A DNA stretch of 64,000 bases. Source: Siminovitchia fortis (lineage in GTDB: Bacteria > Bacillota > Bacilli > Bacillales > Bacillaceae_C). The notes below the pieces were generated by a model. That model had not been told where the DNA came from. It saw only the letters and a list, made by a program, of their open reading frames with translations, and made no database searches. Where the stretch lies: contig NZ_QYTU02000007.1 in assembly GCF_003605365.2 (NCBI RefSeq), positions 1 through 64,000 on the forward strand, in the 5' to 3' direction. The translations under genes were made by a program, and so were the position numbers. This document shows, piece by piece, positions 8,110-19,024 of the stretch; the first letter of the stretch is position 1; each line of letters begins with the position of its first letter.

Positions 8110-9093
8110 ATGACAACATTACTAGATGTAAAAAATTTAAAAACTCATTTCTTTACAAATAAAAAAGTGATACCTGCAGTGGACGGAGTCGACATCAACA
8201 TTCATAAAGGAGAAACCGTTGCGCTGGTCGGGGAGTCCGGATCCGGAAAAAGCATCACTTCCCTCTCCATTATGAGATTAGTTCCAAGCCCCCCGGGGGA
8301 AATCGTAGACGGCAGCATTTTTTTTGACGGGACCGATTTGGCAACACTTCCAGAAGAAGAGATGTACCGTATCCGCGGAAATGATATATCTATGATATTT
8401 CAGGAGCCGATGACCTCTTTAAACCCCGTTTTGACAATCGGCGAGCAAATCACAGAAGTGCTGATCTATCACAAGAAACTATCCAAAAAGGAAGCAGCCA
8501 GAAAGGCAATCGACCTGCTGAAAATGGTGGGATTTTCCCGTCCCAAAGAAATGCTTGATGATTATCCGCACAGGCTTTCGGGCGGGATGAGACAACGTGT
8601 CATGATTGCCATTGCCATGAGCTGCAATCCGAAGCTGCTCATCGCCGATGAACCTACAACCGCACTGGATGTGACAATCCAGGCTCAAATCCTTGACTTG
8701 ATGAAAGATTTGAGCAAACAGTTTCATACCTCCATCCTATTAATAACCCATGACCTTGGTGTCGTTTCCGAGATCGCCGACAAAGTACTTGTCATGTATT
8801 GCGGTCAAGTTGTAGAGGAAGCTCAGGTTGATGACTTGTTCAATGAACCTTTGCATCCATATACTGTCGGTCTGATGAATTCAATCCCATCCATCGATGA
8901 TGATGCCGAAAGGCTTGTGGCCATCCAGGGCAACGTTCCCTCACCGGAGCATTATCCGAAAGGGTGCCGTTTTGCCTCCCGCTGCCCGCATGCGTTTGAC
9001 CGCTGCCTCCAGGAAGTTCCCGGATTGCTGACAGTCGAAAGCTCCCGGTCAGTGCGCTGCTTTTTATATGCAAAAGAGGAGGCCCGATCATGA
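8110..9093 (+). CDS. appD: Oligopeptide ABC transporter ATPase AppD
   Basis: A 327-residue ABC ATPase with Walker A GESGSGKS, signature LSGGMRQRV, Walker [12 protein letters not shown] and the C-terminal oligo_HPY region ([14 protein letters not shown]) that marks Opp/Dpp/App-type ATPases and carries clustered cysteines. It pairs with AppF to drive peptide uptake. It is the first gene of a five-gene set in the order D-F-A-B-C, the order of the B. subtilis app operon. Its stop overlaps the AppF start by 4 nt, indicating coupled translation. Confidence 0.9.
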   Translation: MTTLLDVKNLKTHFFTNKKVIPAVDGVDINIHKGETVALVGESGSGKSITSLSIMRLVPSPPGEIVDGSIFFDGTDLATLPEEEMYRIRGNDISMIFQEPMTSLNPVLTIGEQITEVLIYHKKLSKKEAARKAIDLLKMVGFSRPKEMLDDYPHRLSGGMRQRVMIAIAMSCNPKLLIADEPTTALDVTIQAQILDLMKDLSKQFHTSILLITHDLGVVSEIADKVLVMYCGQVVEEAQVDDLFNEPLHPYTVGLMNSIPSIDDDAERLVAIQGNVPSPEHYPKGCRFASRCPHAFDRCLQEVPGLLTVESSRSVRCFLYAKEEARS

Positions 9094-10109
9094 CAACAAC
9101 CTTGGAAAAGCAGAAAAAACTGAACGAAAATGAAACGGAGTACATGCTCGAAGCCGTTAATTTGGCCAAGCATTTTCCAATCAAATCAGGGATCTTTCAA
9201 AGGGCCACCGGGCACATCAAGGCAGTCGACGGCATCTCTCTTTTTGTAAATAAAGGGGAAACATTGGGGATTGTCGGTGAATCGGGCTGCGGCAAGTCGA
9301 CGGCCGGACGGACATTCATCCGATTGTATGAACCGACTGAAGGAAAAGTCCTTTTTAAAGGCAGGGACATTTCCCATCTGCCTGAAAGTATGCTCGGCCG
9401 CACAGTCAGAAAAAATATTCAAATGATTTTTCAGGATCCGTATGCTTCCATGAACCCGCGGAAAACATTGAAATCTATTTTAAGCGAGCCGCTCATTACC
9501 CATCATTTATATGACCGAAAAGGCCGCGACGAGAAAATTGCCGAGCTTCTGGAACGTGTCGGTTTCAATCCATCATTCATCAACCGGTATCCGCATGAGT
9601 TTTCCGGCGGACAGCGCCAGCGTATCGGGATAGCCCGCGCCCTGGCCCTTCAACCGGAGTTGATTATAGCGGACGAGGCCGTTTCGGCACTGGATGTCTC
9701 CATCCAGGCACAGATCATCAACTTAATGGAGGATCTGCAGGAAGAGTTCGGCCTTACTTACATTTTTATATCACATGATTTAAGCGTTGTCCGCCATATA
9801 AGTGACCGGGTCGCCGTCATGTACCTGGGAAAAATCATGGAATTTGCAAGAAAAAAAGATTTATATGAGGACCCTCTTCATCCATATACGAAGGCACTCC
9901 TATCTGCCGTTCCTGTGCCAAGAAAACGCGGAGTGGAGAAGCGGGAAAGAATTATTTTAAAAGGGGATCTGCCAAGCCCGGCCAACCCGCCTGCAGGCTG
10001 TGTCTTCCATACCCGCTGTCCGGCGGCGATGGATGTGTGCAAAGTAGTCACTCCAGAATTCAAAGAGATGAAAAAGGAGCATTATGTTGCCTGCCATTTA
10101 TACCAGTGA
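9090..10109 (+). CDS. appF: Oligopeptide ABC transporter ATPase AppF
   Basis: A 339-residue ABC ATPase: Walker A GESGCGKS, signature FSGGQRQRI, Walker B LIIADEAVSAL and the C-terminal oligo_HPY motif with CVFHTRCPAAMDVC. Walker B has DEAVSAL, the usual OppF-type form. It is the partner of AppD at the membrane. The 93-nt gap to appA contains AAAGGGGTG and an out-of-frame ATG that I do not call as a gene. Confidence 0.9.
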   Translation: MTTTLEKQKKLNENETEYMLEAVNLAKHFPIKSGIFQRATGHIKAVDGISLFVNKGETLGIVGESGCGKSTAGRTFIRLYEPTEGKVLFKGRDISHLPESMLGRTVRKNIQMIFQDPYASMNPRKTLKSILSEPLITHHLYDRKGRDEKIAELLERVGFNPSFINRYPHEFSGGQRQRIGIARALALQPELIIADEAVSALDVSIQAQIINLMEDLQEEFGLTYIFISHDLSVVRHISDRVAVMYLGKIMEFARKKDLYEDPLHPYTKALLSAVPVPRKRGVEKRERIILKGDLPSPANPPAGCVFHTRCPAAMDVCKVVTPEFKEMKKEHYVACHLYQ

Positions 10110-10202
10110 GGGCAGTCGACGACACTTGAAAGGGGTGATTCATGGCGGAGTGGTCAATCGTTCATTTGAATACCAAAAAATTCTTTAATGGGGGGCATGA
10201 CA

Positions 10203-11858
10203 ATGAGAAAACCGGCTTGGTTAATATTGTGCATGATGCTTGTTCTTTCGTTGTTTCTCGCTGCATGCAGCGGCGGGGATAAAACGGCTACGGACGGGGA
10301 CAAATCAAAGGAAGAGGATAAAGCGGCCGAAAATAAAGAACCGGTGGATGGCGGAGACCTTGTCATGGGTTATGGCGGCTCACCTACTCTGTTTAACTCG
10401 CTTTATTCGGATGATAATGTGAGCGGAGACGTCGAAGATTTGATTTTTGATGGCCTTGTCGGCTCAAATAAGGAGGATTTCACTCCCAACACAGATGAGC
10501 TGGCCGAGAGTGTCGAAGAATCCGAGGATGGATTGACATATACAGTGAAATTGAAAGAAGGCATCAAATTCCACGACGGGGAAGATTTGACTGCCGATGA
10601 TGTCGTTTTCACTTACAACATACCACTGCATAAAGACTATGACGGGCCGCGCAAATCTAATTTCGAAGCATTGGAAAGTGTTGAAAAAGTTGATGACTTA
10701 ACCGTTAAATTCCATATGAAAAAAAAGGATGCACAATTCCATACTGTCGGCTTGAGCTATAAAATTTTACCGGAGCATATTTTGAAAGACGTCCCTGTGG
10801 CCGAACTTGGAGACCATGAATTCAATACAAAAAATCCAATCGGTACGGGCCCATTCAAATTTGTGGAATGGAAGGACGGCGAATACTTAAAAGTTGAAGC
10901 CTTCGATGATTACTACCAGGGCCGTCCGCATTTGGATACGATCACACTGAAATTTGTGCCGGATGCAAATGCCATGCTGACACAGCTCCAAAACCGTGAC
11001 ATCGACTTCTGGGACGCCGTTCCGCCTTCAGACATTGAAACGGTGAAATCTTTCCAAGATGAGATTGGAATCAAAGTGGAAGAAGGATTGGCCCTTCAAT
11101 ATAATTTCTTTGCCGGCAACTTAAGAAATGACTTGTTCAAGGATAAAGAGGTGCGCCAGGCGATCACACATGCGATTGACCGCGAGACAATCGTAAATGA
11201 AATAGTGGAAGGCTACGGGGAGGTGGCCCATGTTCCGGAAAGCCCATTAAGCTGGGCATATAATGAGGATGTGCCGCATTTTGACTATGATCCGGAAAAA
11301 GCGAAGAAAATGCTTGCAGATGCCGGCTGGAAGCCCGGAAGTGACGGCATTCTTGAAAAGGACGGCAAGAAATTCTCATTTGAAGTGAAAACAAACCAAG
11401 GAAATAAAGCCAGAGAAGACATTGTTGTATTATTGCAGGAACAGTTGAAGGAAGTGGGCATTGAAGCGAAGCCGAAGGTTGTGGAGTTCAGCTCACTGAT
11501 TGCGGATATTGATCCGGGAGTCTGGAATTTTGACGCAATCGTCCTTGGCTGGTCGCTTGCTACAGATCCGGACCCAAGCGGGATTTACCACACGAAAGAA
11601 ATTGAGAAAGGGCTCAACTTTACAGGCTATTCGAATCCGGAGCTTGATAAATTGATGGATGAGCAGCTTCAAGAGTTAGACCAGGAAAAACGGAAAGAAA
11701 TGCTCGGTGAAATCCAGAAAAAGCTCGCAGAAGACCAGCCGTACACTTACCTTTATTATCCGACCGAGTTCCGGGCAATGCCTGCTGAATTGGAAGGGTA
11801 TGAATTCCACGCAAAAAATACGATTTACAAGCCTCACCAGTGGTGGCTGAACAAATAA
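10203..11858 (+). CDS. appA: Peptide-binding lipoprotein AppA
   Basis: A 551-residue family 5 extracellular solute-binding protein. The lipoprotein signal is MRKPAW followed by a hydrophobic core and the lipobox LAAC (Cys about 22), then a Gly/Asp/Lys-rich linker typical of surface lipoproteins. YTVKLKEGIKFHDGEDLTAD is the family signature. It captures oligopeptides outside the membrane and hands them to AppBC. Of three in-frame ATGs (10188, 10197, 10203), only the last has a well-spaced SD (GGGGGG) and starts directly with the signal peptide. Confidence 0.9.
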   Translation: MRKPAWLILCMMLVLSLFLAACSGGDKTATDGDKSKEEDKAAENKEPVDGGDLVMGYGGSPTLFNSLYSDDNVSGDVEDLIFDGLVGSNKEDFTPNTDELAESVEESEDGLTYTVKLKEGIKFHDGEDLTADDVVFTYNIPLHKDYDGPRKSNFEALESVEKVDDLTVKFHMKKKDAQFHTVGLSYKILPEHILKDVPVAELGDHEFNTKNPIGTGPFKFVEWKDGEYLKVEAFDDYYQGRPHLDTITLKFVPDANAMLTQLQNRDIDFWDAVPPSDIETVKSFQDEIGIKVEEGLALQYNFFAGNLRNDLFKDKEVRQAITHAIDRETIVNEIVEGYGEVAHVPESPLSWAYNEDVPHFDYDPEKAKKMLADAGWKPGSDGILEKDGKKFSFEVKTNQGNKAREDIVVLLQEQLKEVGIEAKPKVVEFSSLIADIDPGVWNFDAIVLGWSLATDPDPSGIYHTKEIEKGLNFTGYSNPELDKLMDEQLQELDQEKRKEMLGEIQKKLAEDQPYTYLYYPTEFRAMPAELEGYEFHAKNTIYKPHQWWLNK

Positions 11859-11945
11859 CAGGCATGCCCGACGATATGGGGAATGGACGCCATTTCCCAT
11901 ATCGTTCTATTATAAAATGCATCAGCAGCGGAAGGAGCATAGTGA

Positions 11946-12896
11946 ATGATTTCTTATATTATTCGGCGGGTTCTCATGGCAATCCCTTTATTGCTCGGGA
12001 TCACCATTCTATCATTTGCCATTATCAAAGCCGCTCCCGGAGGGCCGACATCTTTGTTGATGGATCCGAGCACAAAGCCGGAGGACAGGGCAAAGCTTGA
12101 AGAAAAATATGGTTTGAATGACCCTCTTTATGTTCAGTATGGGAAATGGCTTGGGAATATGGCCAAGGGGGACTTTGGTACGTCTTTGATCCGGAGGGGT
12201 GTCCCAGTCAGCGAAATGGTTTTAAACAGGCTTCCAAATACCCTGTTGCTTATGGCAACCTCCACCATATTAGCATTCCTCATTGCCGTGCCGCTCGGTA
12301 TTTTTTCCGCTATGAGACCGTATACCAAACTGGATTATACAGTCACAGTCGGCTCTTTTCTTGGCGTAGCCACTCCAAATTTTTGGCTTGGAATCATGTT
12401 GATTATTATTTTTGGTGTACAGCTTGGGTGGTTTCCTACAGGCGGGGTCGCAACGCTGAACGCCCCATTTAGCATATGGGACAGGCTTCACCATCTGATC
12501 ATGCCTGCCTTTGTATTGGCCGCTGCAGATATGGCCGCTTTGACCCGCTACACGCGTTCCAGTATGATGGAGGTCTTGCAGCAGGATTATATCCGGACGG
12601 CCAAATCGAAAGGGTTCAAAGAACGAACAGTAGTGTTGAAGCATGGGTTACGCAACGGAATGATTCCAATTATCACCATGTTTGGCCTGATGCTCCCGAA
12701 TTTCATTGCAGGAGCGGCCATCACCGAATCGGTTTTCAGCTGGCCGGGCATCGGGAGATTATTTATTGAATCTGCGTTTACTCGTGATTACCCTGTTATC
12801 ATGGCAGTGACTGTCTTGACAGCTGTATTTGTCGTCATCGGAAACTTATTGGCGGATATTTTATATGCTATTTTTGATCCGCGGATTGAGTATTAA
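11946..12896 (+). CDS. appB: Peptide ABC transporter permease AppB
   Basis: A 316-residue permease of the binding-protein-dependent transport family with six membrane segments. It begins with the DppB/OppB-type N-terminus (MISYIIRRVLMAIPLLLGI) and carries the EAA-loop region (YIRTAKSKGFKERTVVLKHG). It forms the membrane channel with AppC. AAGGAGCATAGTG precedes the ATG. An 87-nt gap after appA holds CCCATATCG/CGATATGGG (about 11869-11909), a hairpin that could protect or attenuate the appA message. Confidence 0.9.
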   Translation: MISYIIRRVLMAIPLLLGITILSFAIIKAAPGGPTSLLMDPSTKPEDRAKLEEKYGLNDPLYVQYGKWLGNMAKGDFGTSLIRRGVPVSEMVLNRLPNTLLLMATSTILAFLIAVPLGIFSAMRPYTKLDYTVTVGSFLGVATPNFWLGIMLIIIFGVQLGWFPTGGVATLNAPFSIWDRLHHLIMPAFVLAAADMAALTRYTRSSMMEVLQQDYIRTAKSKGFKERTVVLKHGLRNGMIPIITMFGLMLPNFIAGAAITESVFSWPGIGRLFIESAFTRDYPVIMAVTVLTAVFVVIGNLLADILYAIFDPRIEY

Positions 12897-12908
12897 GGGG
12901 GGAATGAT

Positions 12909-13820
12909 ATGGCACAAATAAACTATGAACCGGCATACAACAACTTGAATATGAACCCCGAAATCAAAGAAAAACCGGAAACACTCACCAGAATATTCAT
13001 CCGCAAATTTATAAAAAACAAATTGGCCGTATTCGGCGCGATCGTCCTTTTTATCATCATACTTTCCGCGCTGCTCGCTCCCTGGATTGCCCCGTATGAT
13101 CCCGGAGCGACCAGCCTGGCCAATAAGCTGGCGCCTCCCAGTTCAGAAAATTGGCTTGGCACAGATCGATTCGGGCGCGACATCTTTTCCCGACTTTTGT
13201 ATGGGGGAAGAATTTCCCTTCTTGTGGGTTTTGGATCCGTAGCGGGGGCCTTGATCATAGGAACAACTATCGGCGCCATTGCCGGCTATTACGGTGGACT
13301 GGTTGATGCATTATTAATGAGATTTGTCGATATCATTATTTCCATTCCATCGATATTCCTGCTAATTACGATCGTGACGATTTTTCAGCCAAGCGTGAAC
13401 AAGCTCATCCTTGTAATGGCCATCACCTCATGGACCACCACTGCCAGAATTGTACGGGGGGAATTTTTAACATTAAGAACGAGGGAGTTTGTGCTCGCCT
13501 CGAGGACGATTGGGACAAGGCCCGTAAAAATCATCTTTAGCCATATATTGCCGAATGCCATGGGCCCTATTATTGTTACAGCCACCTTGCTTGTCGGTAC
13601 TGTCATCCTGACAGAAGCCGCTTTAAGCTATCTGGGGCTCGGCGTCCAGCCGCCTACACCGAGCTGGGGAAATATGCTGGAGGATGCCCAGAACTTTACC
13701 GTTCTGCTGAAAGCGCCATGGTACCCCGCATTTCCGGGACTGTTGATCTTAATTACGGTCCTGTGCTTTAACTTTGTGGGAGACGGTTTAAGGGATGCTT
13801 TGGACCCGAAGGGGGATTAG
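12909..13820 (+). CDS. appC: Peptide ABC transporter permease AppC
   Basis: A 303-residue permease with the OppC-type cytoplasmic N-terminus ([17 protein letters not shown]) and the [19 protein letters not shown] motif, then the EAA loop ([20 protein letters not shown]). It is the second channel subunit beside AppB. AGGGGGGAATGAT precedes the start. Its TAG stop coincides with the first three bases of the following repeat element, and no ordinary terminator is seen between appC and the repeat. Confidence 0.9.
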   Translation: MAQINYEPAYNNLNMNPEIKEKPETLTRIFIRKFIKNKLAVFGAIVLFIIILSALLAPWIAPYDPGATSLANKLAPPSSENWLGTDRFGRDIFSRLLYGGRISLLVGFGSVAGALIIGTTIGAIAGYYGGLVDALLMRFVDIIISIPSIFLLITIVTIFQPSVNKLILVMAITSWTTTARIVRGEFLTLRTREFVLASRTIGTRPVKIIFSHILPNAMGPIIVTATLLVGTVILTEAALSYLGLGVQPPTPSWGNMLEDAQNFTVLLKAPWYPAFPGLLILITVLCFNFVGDGLRDALDPKGD

Positions 13821-13966
13821 AAAAGCGGAGGTGCCTGTCCATCGACGTACAGACTGGAGCGACTCCGACGAGATAAAGGAAACACGCAAAGCGAAGCGGA
13901 GCGATGTTGACTTATCGTAGGAGGAGGAGTGAAGTCAGCTAGTCGATAGGCACCGAAGCTGGACAC
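13818..13966 (+). repeat. Class I intergenic repeat after appC
   Basis: Begins at the appC stop codon (TAGAAAAGCGG) and ends GAAGCTGGAC. The core blocks CGACGTACAGACTGGAGC, GAGATAAAGGAAACACG, GATGTTGACTTATCG and CTAGTCGATAGG are shared with the copies at 41512-41660, 47413-47559 and 60945-61094. Confidence 0.85.
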
Positions 13967-14207
13967 TAGAAAAGCGGGGGGCGGCTGATTAGGGGCGACA
14001 AGCGCTGGCCGCCTCAAAGCGCCACATCCTCGAAAAAGCTTACGCTTTTCCTTCGTACGATGTAATGCTGCCGTAGCTTTCCTTGTCCTGTGGCTTCGGT
14101 GGCACTAGGACGTCCTGTCCGTCGGAGGGCGAGCGGGTGAAGTCGTTCTTTGACCTCATCTGCTTGACCGAAGCGACCTCGAGCCCCTGCCGCCCGGAGC
14201 TAGACAT
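13967..14207 (+). repeat. Class II composite repeat, tandem to the class I copy
   Basis: Starts TAGAAAAGCGG directly after the GGACAC end of the class I copy, so the two are joined head to tail. It contains modules seen in other copies, such as the GCGGCCAGCGCC-type block and an inverted form of GACGGACAGGAGGTCCTAGTGCC. A further TAGAAAGCG starts at 14208. Confidence 0.65.
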
Positions 14208-14261
14208 TAGAAAGCGAAAGCAGATAGCCGTTAAGACCGTGCCCATTTATATTCATCCAAA

Positions 14262-14297
14262 GAAAAAAGCCGGGATTAATTACCCTCGGCTTTTTTC
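14262..14297 (-). terminator. Terminator of the fdhF-DUF1641 operon
   Basis: On the minus strand GCCGAGGG and CCCGGC pair across an A+T-rich loop, and TTTTTTCTTT follows. It overlaps the stop codon of the DUF1641 gene. Confidence 0.7.
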
Positions 14298-14845
14298 TTT
14301 TCCGGTTCTTGTGTCTTGCCCTTATTTATGGAAGGCTCTGTCTGGGCCGGTTCGTTTTTTTCCAGATCACTTACATCTGTTCCCATGCCTCTTAAAAATT
14401 CCAGAAGCATAGTGATCGAACGGTTGATTTCAGGATCTCTTAATGCACGCGCCATGCCAAGATAGCTTGTTTTTTCCGATTCTTTATCTTCTATCTCCGC
14501 AACTCTCGCGATTCCTGCATTTAATTTTAATAAAATCGGTTCCAGCTGGGTCACGTTGATCATTCCGATTGTCCCCAAAAGCAGAAGGAGGTTTTTAAGG
14601 GAATTTTTATTTTCAGGCATGTTCGCTAAGTTAACCGCAATGTCCATGACCTTATCACCTTGTCCCAGCAGCCCTTTGGCTATATCGAGAATCCCCCTAT
14701 GTTTCAGGTGGCCGATGACTTCCAAAACGTCCAATATCGAGTCCTTATTGGCCAAAAGGGCATCTTCGATTTCCATCATATCCTGCCTTCTTTGAGCTTC
14801 CTCATCCATTGGCTTGAATTGAATGTTTTTAATTGGTTCAGCCAT
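14276..14845 (-). CDS. DUF1641 family protein (YrhD-like) linked to formate dehydrogenase
   Basis: A 189-residue helical soluble protein with a DUF1641 core (about residues 20-150, including [12 protein letters not shown] and a conserved [22 protein letters not shown]) and a charged Lys/Glu-rich tail. Its start overlaps the formate dehydrogenase stop by 8 nt, so the two are translated together. B. subtilis has the same pair as yrhD-yrhE. DUF1641 proteins usually accompany formate dehydrogenase or pyridine-nucleotide oxidoreductase genes; the molecular role is unknown, perhaps assembly or membrane coupling. Confidence 0.82.
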   Translation of the reverse strand: MAEPIKNIQFKPMDEEAQRRQDMMEIEDALLANKDSILDVLEVIGHLKHRGILDIAKGLLGQGDKVMDIAVNLANMPENKNSLKNLLLLLGTIGMINVTQLEPILLKLNAGIARVAEIEDKESEKTSYLGMARALRDPEINRSITMLLEFLRGMGTDVSDLEKNEPAQTEPSINKGKTQEPEKKKAEGN

Positions 14846-17798
14846 TCGTCTTCAGCCCCTTCCTTTTTACAAGGTCACCAGGAAAGACATAGTCGTGCCT
14901 TGCCCATTTTCTCTCGACCTCCACACCTTTTTGTGGATTCGGATTTCCAAAACGGTGATTGATTCTTGGAAGCGGGTCTTCCCCCTTCTCCTCGACTATT
15001 TCCATTTTGACCATGATATCTTTATATGCCGGGGTATCCGTATCTTTATCGGCGAAACTGCTCGTCAACAGGTTGATAGCCGCATTTCCTGCATCATTCA
15101 TCGGAAGGTATACTTCCTTACCTTTCACGCGGTCCGTCACATGGCATTTGACGACCGCCTGGCCATACGGAGATATAAGCCTGACAAGAGTTCCGCTGAC
15201 CAATCTTCTTTCTTTCGCAAGCTCGGGGGAAACTTCAAGGAAAACACTTGGCGTTTTTGAAGATATCCCCTTGGAGCGGTATGTGAGATTCCCTTCATGA
15301 AAGTGTTCCAGCAAGCGCCCGTTGTTAAGATGGATGTCGTATTTCTCCTCATACTCAAGCGGCGTTGTCCATTTGACCGGGAACAGCCTCGCTTTTTTAT
15401 CCGGGAACGGGAAACCGTCTGTGAAAAGAAGCGGTGAATCCGTGCCGTCTTCTTTTACAGGCCATTGAAGCGTGTTATACCCTTCAAGCAATTCATACCT
15501 TACCCCTGCAAACAGAGGTGCAAGCTTTGCCGCTTCTTCCATGATTTCGCTCGGATGTTCATATTTCCAATCAGCACCAAGTTTGTTGGCAATGGCCATG
15601 ATGATTTGCCAGTCGGGCTTTGAATCACCAAGCGGTTCAAATACCTGATAAAGCCGTTGGAAACGCCTTTCCGTGTTTGTAAAAGTCCCTTCTTTTTCAA
15701 GGCTTGGAGAAGCAGGCAAAATGACATCGGCGTATTCGGCTGTTTTTGAAAAGAAAATATCCTGGACAACGAAGAAATCAAGTTTTTCAAACCCTGCCCT
15801 GACATAGTTGACGTTGGAATCGACCAAGGCCATTTCTTCTCCCTTTATATACAGGGCCCTTAATGTGCCGTCGTGCATCGCATCGACCATATCATGGTTG
15901 TTTAATCCGGGATGCTCGGGAACTTCTGTGCCCCAGGCTTCGGAATATTTGGCCCGTACCTCCTTGTCAGCCACTTTTTCATAACCCGGGAATCTGTCCG
16001 GCATGCTGCCAAAATCACTTGCTCCCTGCACATTATTGTGGCCGCGGAGCGGATAGGAGCCGGTTCCCGGACGTCCGTAATTTCCTGTCACAAGCAAAAG
16101 GTTGGAAATCGCTGTACTCGTATCGCTTCCGCCCATCTGCTGTGTAACGCCCATCGCCCAAAGCACTGCCAGGCTTTCCGAGCCGTGGATCATTTCAGCA
16201 ATTCGGATCATGTCGTCTTTGGAAATCCCTGTTACTTGTTCGGCATGCTCCAAGGTATATTCTTCCAGGCTTTTATAGTACTCATCAAAGCCATTCACTT
16301 TTTCATCGATAAAATCCTTATCCGCCCAGCCTTGGTCAATGATATATTTTGTTACGGCCGACAGCCATACAAGGTCTGAGGACGGTTCCGGTTTAATGAA
16401 CAGATCAGCCCTTTGGGCCATCTCATGTTCTCTCAGATCGGAAACGACGAGCTTTTGCCCTTTTAGCTTATGTGAGCGTTTGACTCTCGTGGCCAATACA
16501 GGATGTGACTCGGCGGTGTTTGATCCGATGATCAGTACCATCTCCGCCTGCTCGATATCCGTGATGGAGCCGGAGTCCCCGCCATAGCCAACTGTCCGGA
16601 ATAATCCCATCGTGGCAGGAGACTGACAGTACCTCGAGCAGTTGTCAATATTGTTCGTTCCGATGACTCCTCTGGCCAGCTTCTGCATTAAATAGGACTC
16701 TTCGTTTGTACATTTGGAAGAACTGATAAAGCCCAGCGCATGAGGGCCAGATTCCTCCTTGATTTCGGTCATTTTTTTGGCAATCAGGTCAAGGGCCTCG
16801 TCCCACTCCGCTTCGCGGAACACCTCTCCTTCACGGATGAGGGGTTTTGTCAGACGGTCTTCGCTGTTGACAAAATCCCAGCCGAATTTTCCTTTGACGC
16901 ATGTGGAGATGCCATTGGCCGGCGCCTCGGCATTCGGCTCCACTTTTAAAATCTTTCTGCCTTTGGTCCAAATGTCAAAGCTGCAGCCTACGCCGCAATA
17001 GGTACAGACTGTTTTCGTCTTTTTGATCCGTTCTTCCCTCATGGCGGCTTCCATATCCGAAATGGCAAGGATAGAGCCGTAACCCGTTTCTATATCCTTT
17101 GTCAAGTCAATCATCGGACGCAAAGTTTCCCGCTTGAGTCCGGTCAAATATCCGGCTTCTCCGAGCATCCCTTTTTCCATCATGGCATTGCACGGACAGA
17201 CAGTTGAGCAATGTCCGCATGAAACGCAGGATGATTCATTGATAGGGACATCATTGTCCCAGATGACGCGCGGATGCTCTCTTTCCCAATCAATCGAAAG
17301 CGTTTCGGTCACCTGCACGTTTTGGCATGCCTCCACGCAGCGGCCGCATAGAATGCATTGGTCGGGGTCATACCGGTAAAAAGGGTGGGAGTTGTCCACT
17401 TCGTACGGCTTTGGCTCAAAGGGGATGCTTTGGTGGTTGATCTTCATCTCTTTTACGGTGTTATGTACCTCGCAAGTGCCATTATTGTAATCGCAGACGG
17501 TGCAATACAACTCGTGATTGTGCAAAATTTGATCCATCGCAATGACCTGTGCTTCTTTGACTTCCTTCGTTCCCGTCTCTACGATATCACCGCTTTTAAT
17601 CTCCGTTGAGCAGGAGCGGACGAACTCTCCGTTCACCTTCACAATACAAGTGTCGCAAGTTTCAATCGCACCCAGGCTCGGGTGAAAACAAACATCCGGA
17701 ACAGAAACATCAAGCGCTTTCAATGTTTCCATAACGGTGCCCGTTCCTTTAACCTTTATCCGTTCACCATCAATCGTCACCTTATATTCCGATGCCAA
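14838..17798 (-). CDS. fdhF: Formate dehydrogenase alpha subunit (molybdenum, Cys type)
   Basis: About 986 residues, matching YrhE-type enzymes. Domain order: plant-type 2Fe-2S ferredoxin (about 1-80, CDTC), His-Cys cluster ([10 protein letters not shown]), two 4Fe-4S motifs ([22 protein letters not shown]), the molybdopterin 4Fe-4S domain (CTYCGVGC) and the bis-MGD catalytic domain with its C-terminal dinucleotide-binding part. The molybdenum ligand position (NCSRYCQSP) is cysteine, not selenocysteine. It oxidises formate to CO2, probably passing electrons to NAD through partner subunits. I choose TTG at 17798 because GGAAGGGAGAG lies 5-7 nt upstream; an ATG at 17873 would add 25 residues unlike the family. 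Confidence 0.9.
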   Translation of the reverse strand: MASEYKVTIDGERIKVKGTGTVMETLKALDVSVPDVCFHPSLGAIETCDTCIVKVNGEFVRSCSTEIKSGDIVETGTKEVKEAQVIAMDQILHNHELYCTVCDYNNGTCEVHNTVKEMKINHQSIPFEPKPYEVDNSHPFYRYDPDQCILCGRCVEACQNVQVTETLSIDWEREHPRVIWDNDVPINESSCVSCGHCSTVCPCNAMMEKGMLGEAGYLTGLKRETLRPMIDLTKDIETGYGSILAISDMEAAMREERIKKTKTVCTYCGVGCSFDIWTKGRKILKVEPNAEAPANGISTCVKGKFGWDFVNSEDRLTKPLIREGEVFREAEWDEALDLIAKKMTEIKEESGPHALGFISSSKCTNEESYLMQKLARGVIGTNNIDNCSRYCQSPATMGLFRTVGYGGDSGSITDIEQAEMVLIIGSNTAESHPVLATRVKRSHKLKGQKLVVSDLREHEMAQRADLFIKPEPSSDLVWLSAVTKYIIDQGWADKDFIDEKVNGFDEYYKSLEEYTLEHAEQVTGISKDDMIRIAEMIHGSESLAVLWAMGVTQQMGGSDTSTAISNLLLVTGNYGRPGTGSYPLRGHNNVQGASDFGSMPDRFPGYEKVADKEVRAKYSEAWGTEVPEHPGLNNHDMVDAMHDGTLRALYIKGEEMALVDSNVNYVRAGFEKLDFFVVQDIFFSKTAEYADVILPASPSLEKEGTFTNTERRFQRLYQVFEPLGDSKPDWQIIMAIANKLGADWKYEHPSEIMEEAAKLAPLFAGVRYELLEGYNTLQWPVKEDGTDSPLLFTDGFPFPDKKARLFPVKWTTPLEYEEKYDIHLNNGRLLEHFHEGNLTYRSKGISSKTPSVFLEVSPELAKERRLVSGTLVRLISPYGQAVVKCHVTDRVKGKEVYLPMNDAGNAAINLLTSSFADKDTDTPAYKDIMVKMEIVEEKGEDPLPRINHRFGNPNPQKGVEVERKWARHDYVFPGDLVKRKGLKTNG

Positions 17799-17927
17799 AT
17801 CCAACTCTCCCTTCCTAATCATTTGAAAGTTCTGATTACAATAAAGTCTACCATTTAAAGGTGTATTTTTCAAAGAAACGTTAATGGGTCACATACAGAT
17901 TTACCCTTTTCAGTTGGTTATAAACAA

Positions 17928-17956
17928 TAAAAAAAGGAGCCTCCCCCTTTTTTGCA
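17928..17956 (-). terminator. Terminator of the CarD-like gene
   Basis: On the minus strand AAAAAAGGGG pairs with CTCCTTTTTT across a short GAGG loop and runs into thymines. It lies 17 nt past the stop codon at 17973. Confidence 0.55.
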
Positions 17957-17972
17957 AATGGAGAAAAACCCC

Positions 17973-18446
17973 TTAACCCCGCAGCTCCAATAAATCTTCT
18001 GCCTGGCTTTCACTTATATCTTTAATTAAACACAGCTCGCTTCCAACCAACCGCTTTGCGTTGTTAAGCATCTGTTTTTCGCTGCCGTTAAGCGGTTTTT
18101 CCTTATTCCGGTACAAGAGGTCACTCACCACTTCAAGGCCGGCCTCAAACTCTCCCGTCTTGATTTTCTCCATGTTTGAACTGTACCTTTGTTTCCATGG
18201 CAGTGTGCAATCAAATTCGGCATGATAATAATCCTGGAGTAGTTTCTTTGCCGCCTGTTGATCTACAATTAAGCGCAAACCGGCTTTTGATGCTTTTTTC
18301 AAAGGCAGCATTACGTCCATATGACTGCTGGGAATGGTGATTAAACAATAGCTTTCCATTTCCCCGCGAAAATCTTTCTCCTCAATGGCTGTCACAATAC
18401 CTGCTCCGTGCATCGGATAAAAAACTTTATCACCTACTTGGAACAA
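17973..18446 (-). CDS. CarD/CdnL-type transcription factor (YdeB-like)
   Basis: A 157-residue protein with an N-terminal RNA-polymerase-interacting Tudor-like domain (MFQVGDKVFYPMHGAGIV at the start) and a helical C-terminal domain (about 80-157). CarD-family proteins bind the RNA polymerase beta subunit and stabilise open complexes; YdeB is the B. subtilis member. I start at the TTG at 18446, six nt after GGAGGTG. The longer reading frame would use the SD itself as its first codons. It is monocistronic with its own terminator. Confidence 0.82.
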   Translation of the reverse strand: MFQVGDKVFYPMHGAGIVTAIEEKDFRGEMESYCLITIPSSHMDVMLPLKKASKAGLRLIVDQQAAKKLLQDYYHAEFDCTLPWKQRYSSNMEKIKTGEFEAGLEVVSDLLYRNKEKPLNGSEKQMLNNAKRLVGSELCLIKDISESQAEDLLELRG

Positions 18447-18629
18447 ATTGTCCACCTCCAAATTTACTCACATGTTAATTATATCACAAATAAGTAAAAT
18501 TGGCAAATTTATATATTTTAACACCCATTATATGTACAGTCAATACTTTTTTTGAAAAAAATGGCGGTTTTTTTGGACAAAACATGCATTTTGTTACATT
18601 AATAAAAGCCCAAAAAAAGCTCCCTTCTT

Positions 18630-19023
18630 TTAAGGAAGCCTTTCTGCATACTTCTCTATAGTTTCCGCTATTTCTTTCAATGGAATAGGCGGCTTTTTCT
18701 TCACAATTGCAAGGGAAATTCTTCCACCCCTGCCTCATCGATCCTCAAGCGGAAGCCATTCACCCATAAAAACTGATATAACGCGGCAAATCCTGTGCGC
18801 TTATTCCTGGCGGCGAAAGCGTACTTTCAAACAACGCAGCGGCTTTCAGCCAAATGGTCGGATAAGCGTCTTCACCAAACGCGCTTTGTTTCGGCCGGTT
18901 CACCGCACTATTTAACAAGCTCGGCTCTTTAACCCGGATTTCTTCTGTTGGCGTATATTGTTTAGCGACTATTGCATTGATGAATATGATTTCTTTTTCC
19001 GTTAAAAACCTGACTTCGTCCAA
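18630..19023 (-). pseudogene. Decayed Doc/Fic-type toxin gene
   Basis: The first frame gives a Doc-like N-terminus (SLLNSAVNRPKQSAFGEDAYP, WLKAAALFES). It is then frameshifted: a second frame continues YAFAARNKRTGFAALYQFLW, the damaged HxFx(D/N)GNKR motif with His changed to Tyr, and a third frame supplies the tail LAIVKKKPPIPLKEIAETIE before a stop at 18630. At least two frameshifts and the lost active-site His make it non-functional. It directly follows the AbrB-type antitoxin gene. Confidence 0.75.
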
Positions 19024-19024
19024 T

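Noticed and set aside
10142-10284. Out-of-frame ORF with a good SD (AAAGGGGTG) between appF and appA
   Set aside because: It overlaps the AppA signal sequence in another frame and has no protein-like pattern. The SD-like stretch may be chance or a translation-coupling aid.
18484-18738. 84-codon ORF upstream of the CarD-like gene
   Set aside because: Its first part is one of the shifted frames of the decayed Doc gene and the rest is A+T-rich noncoding sequence.
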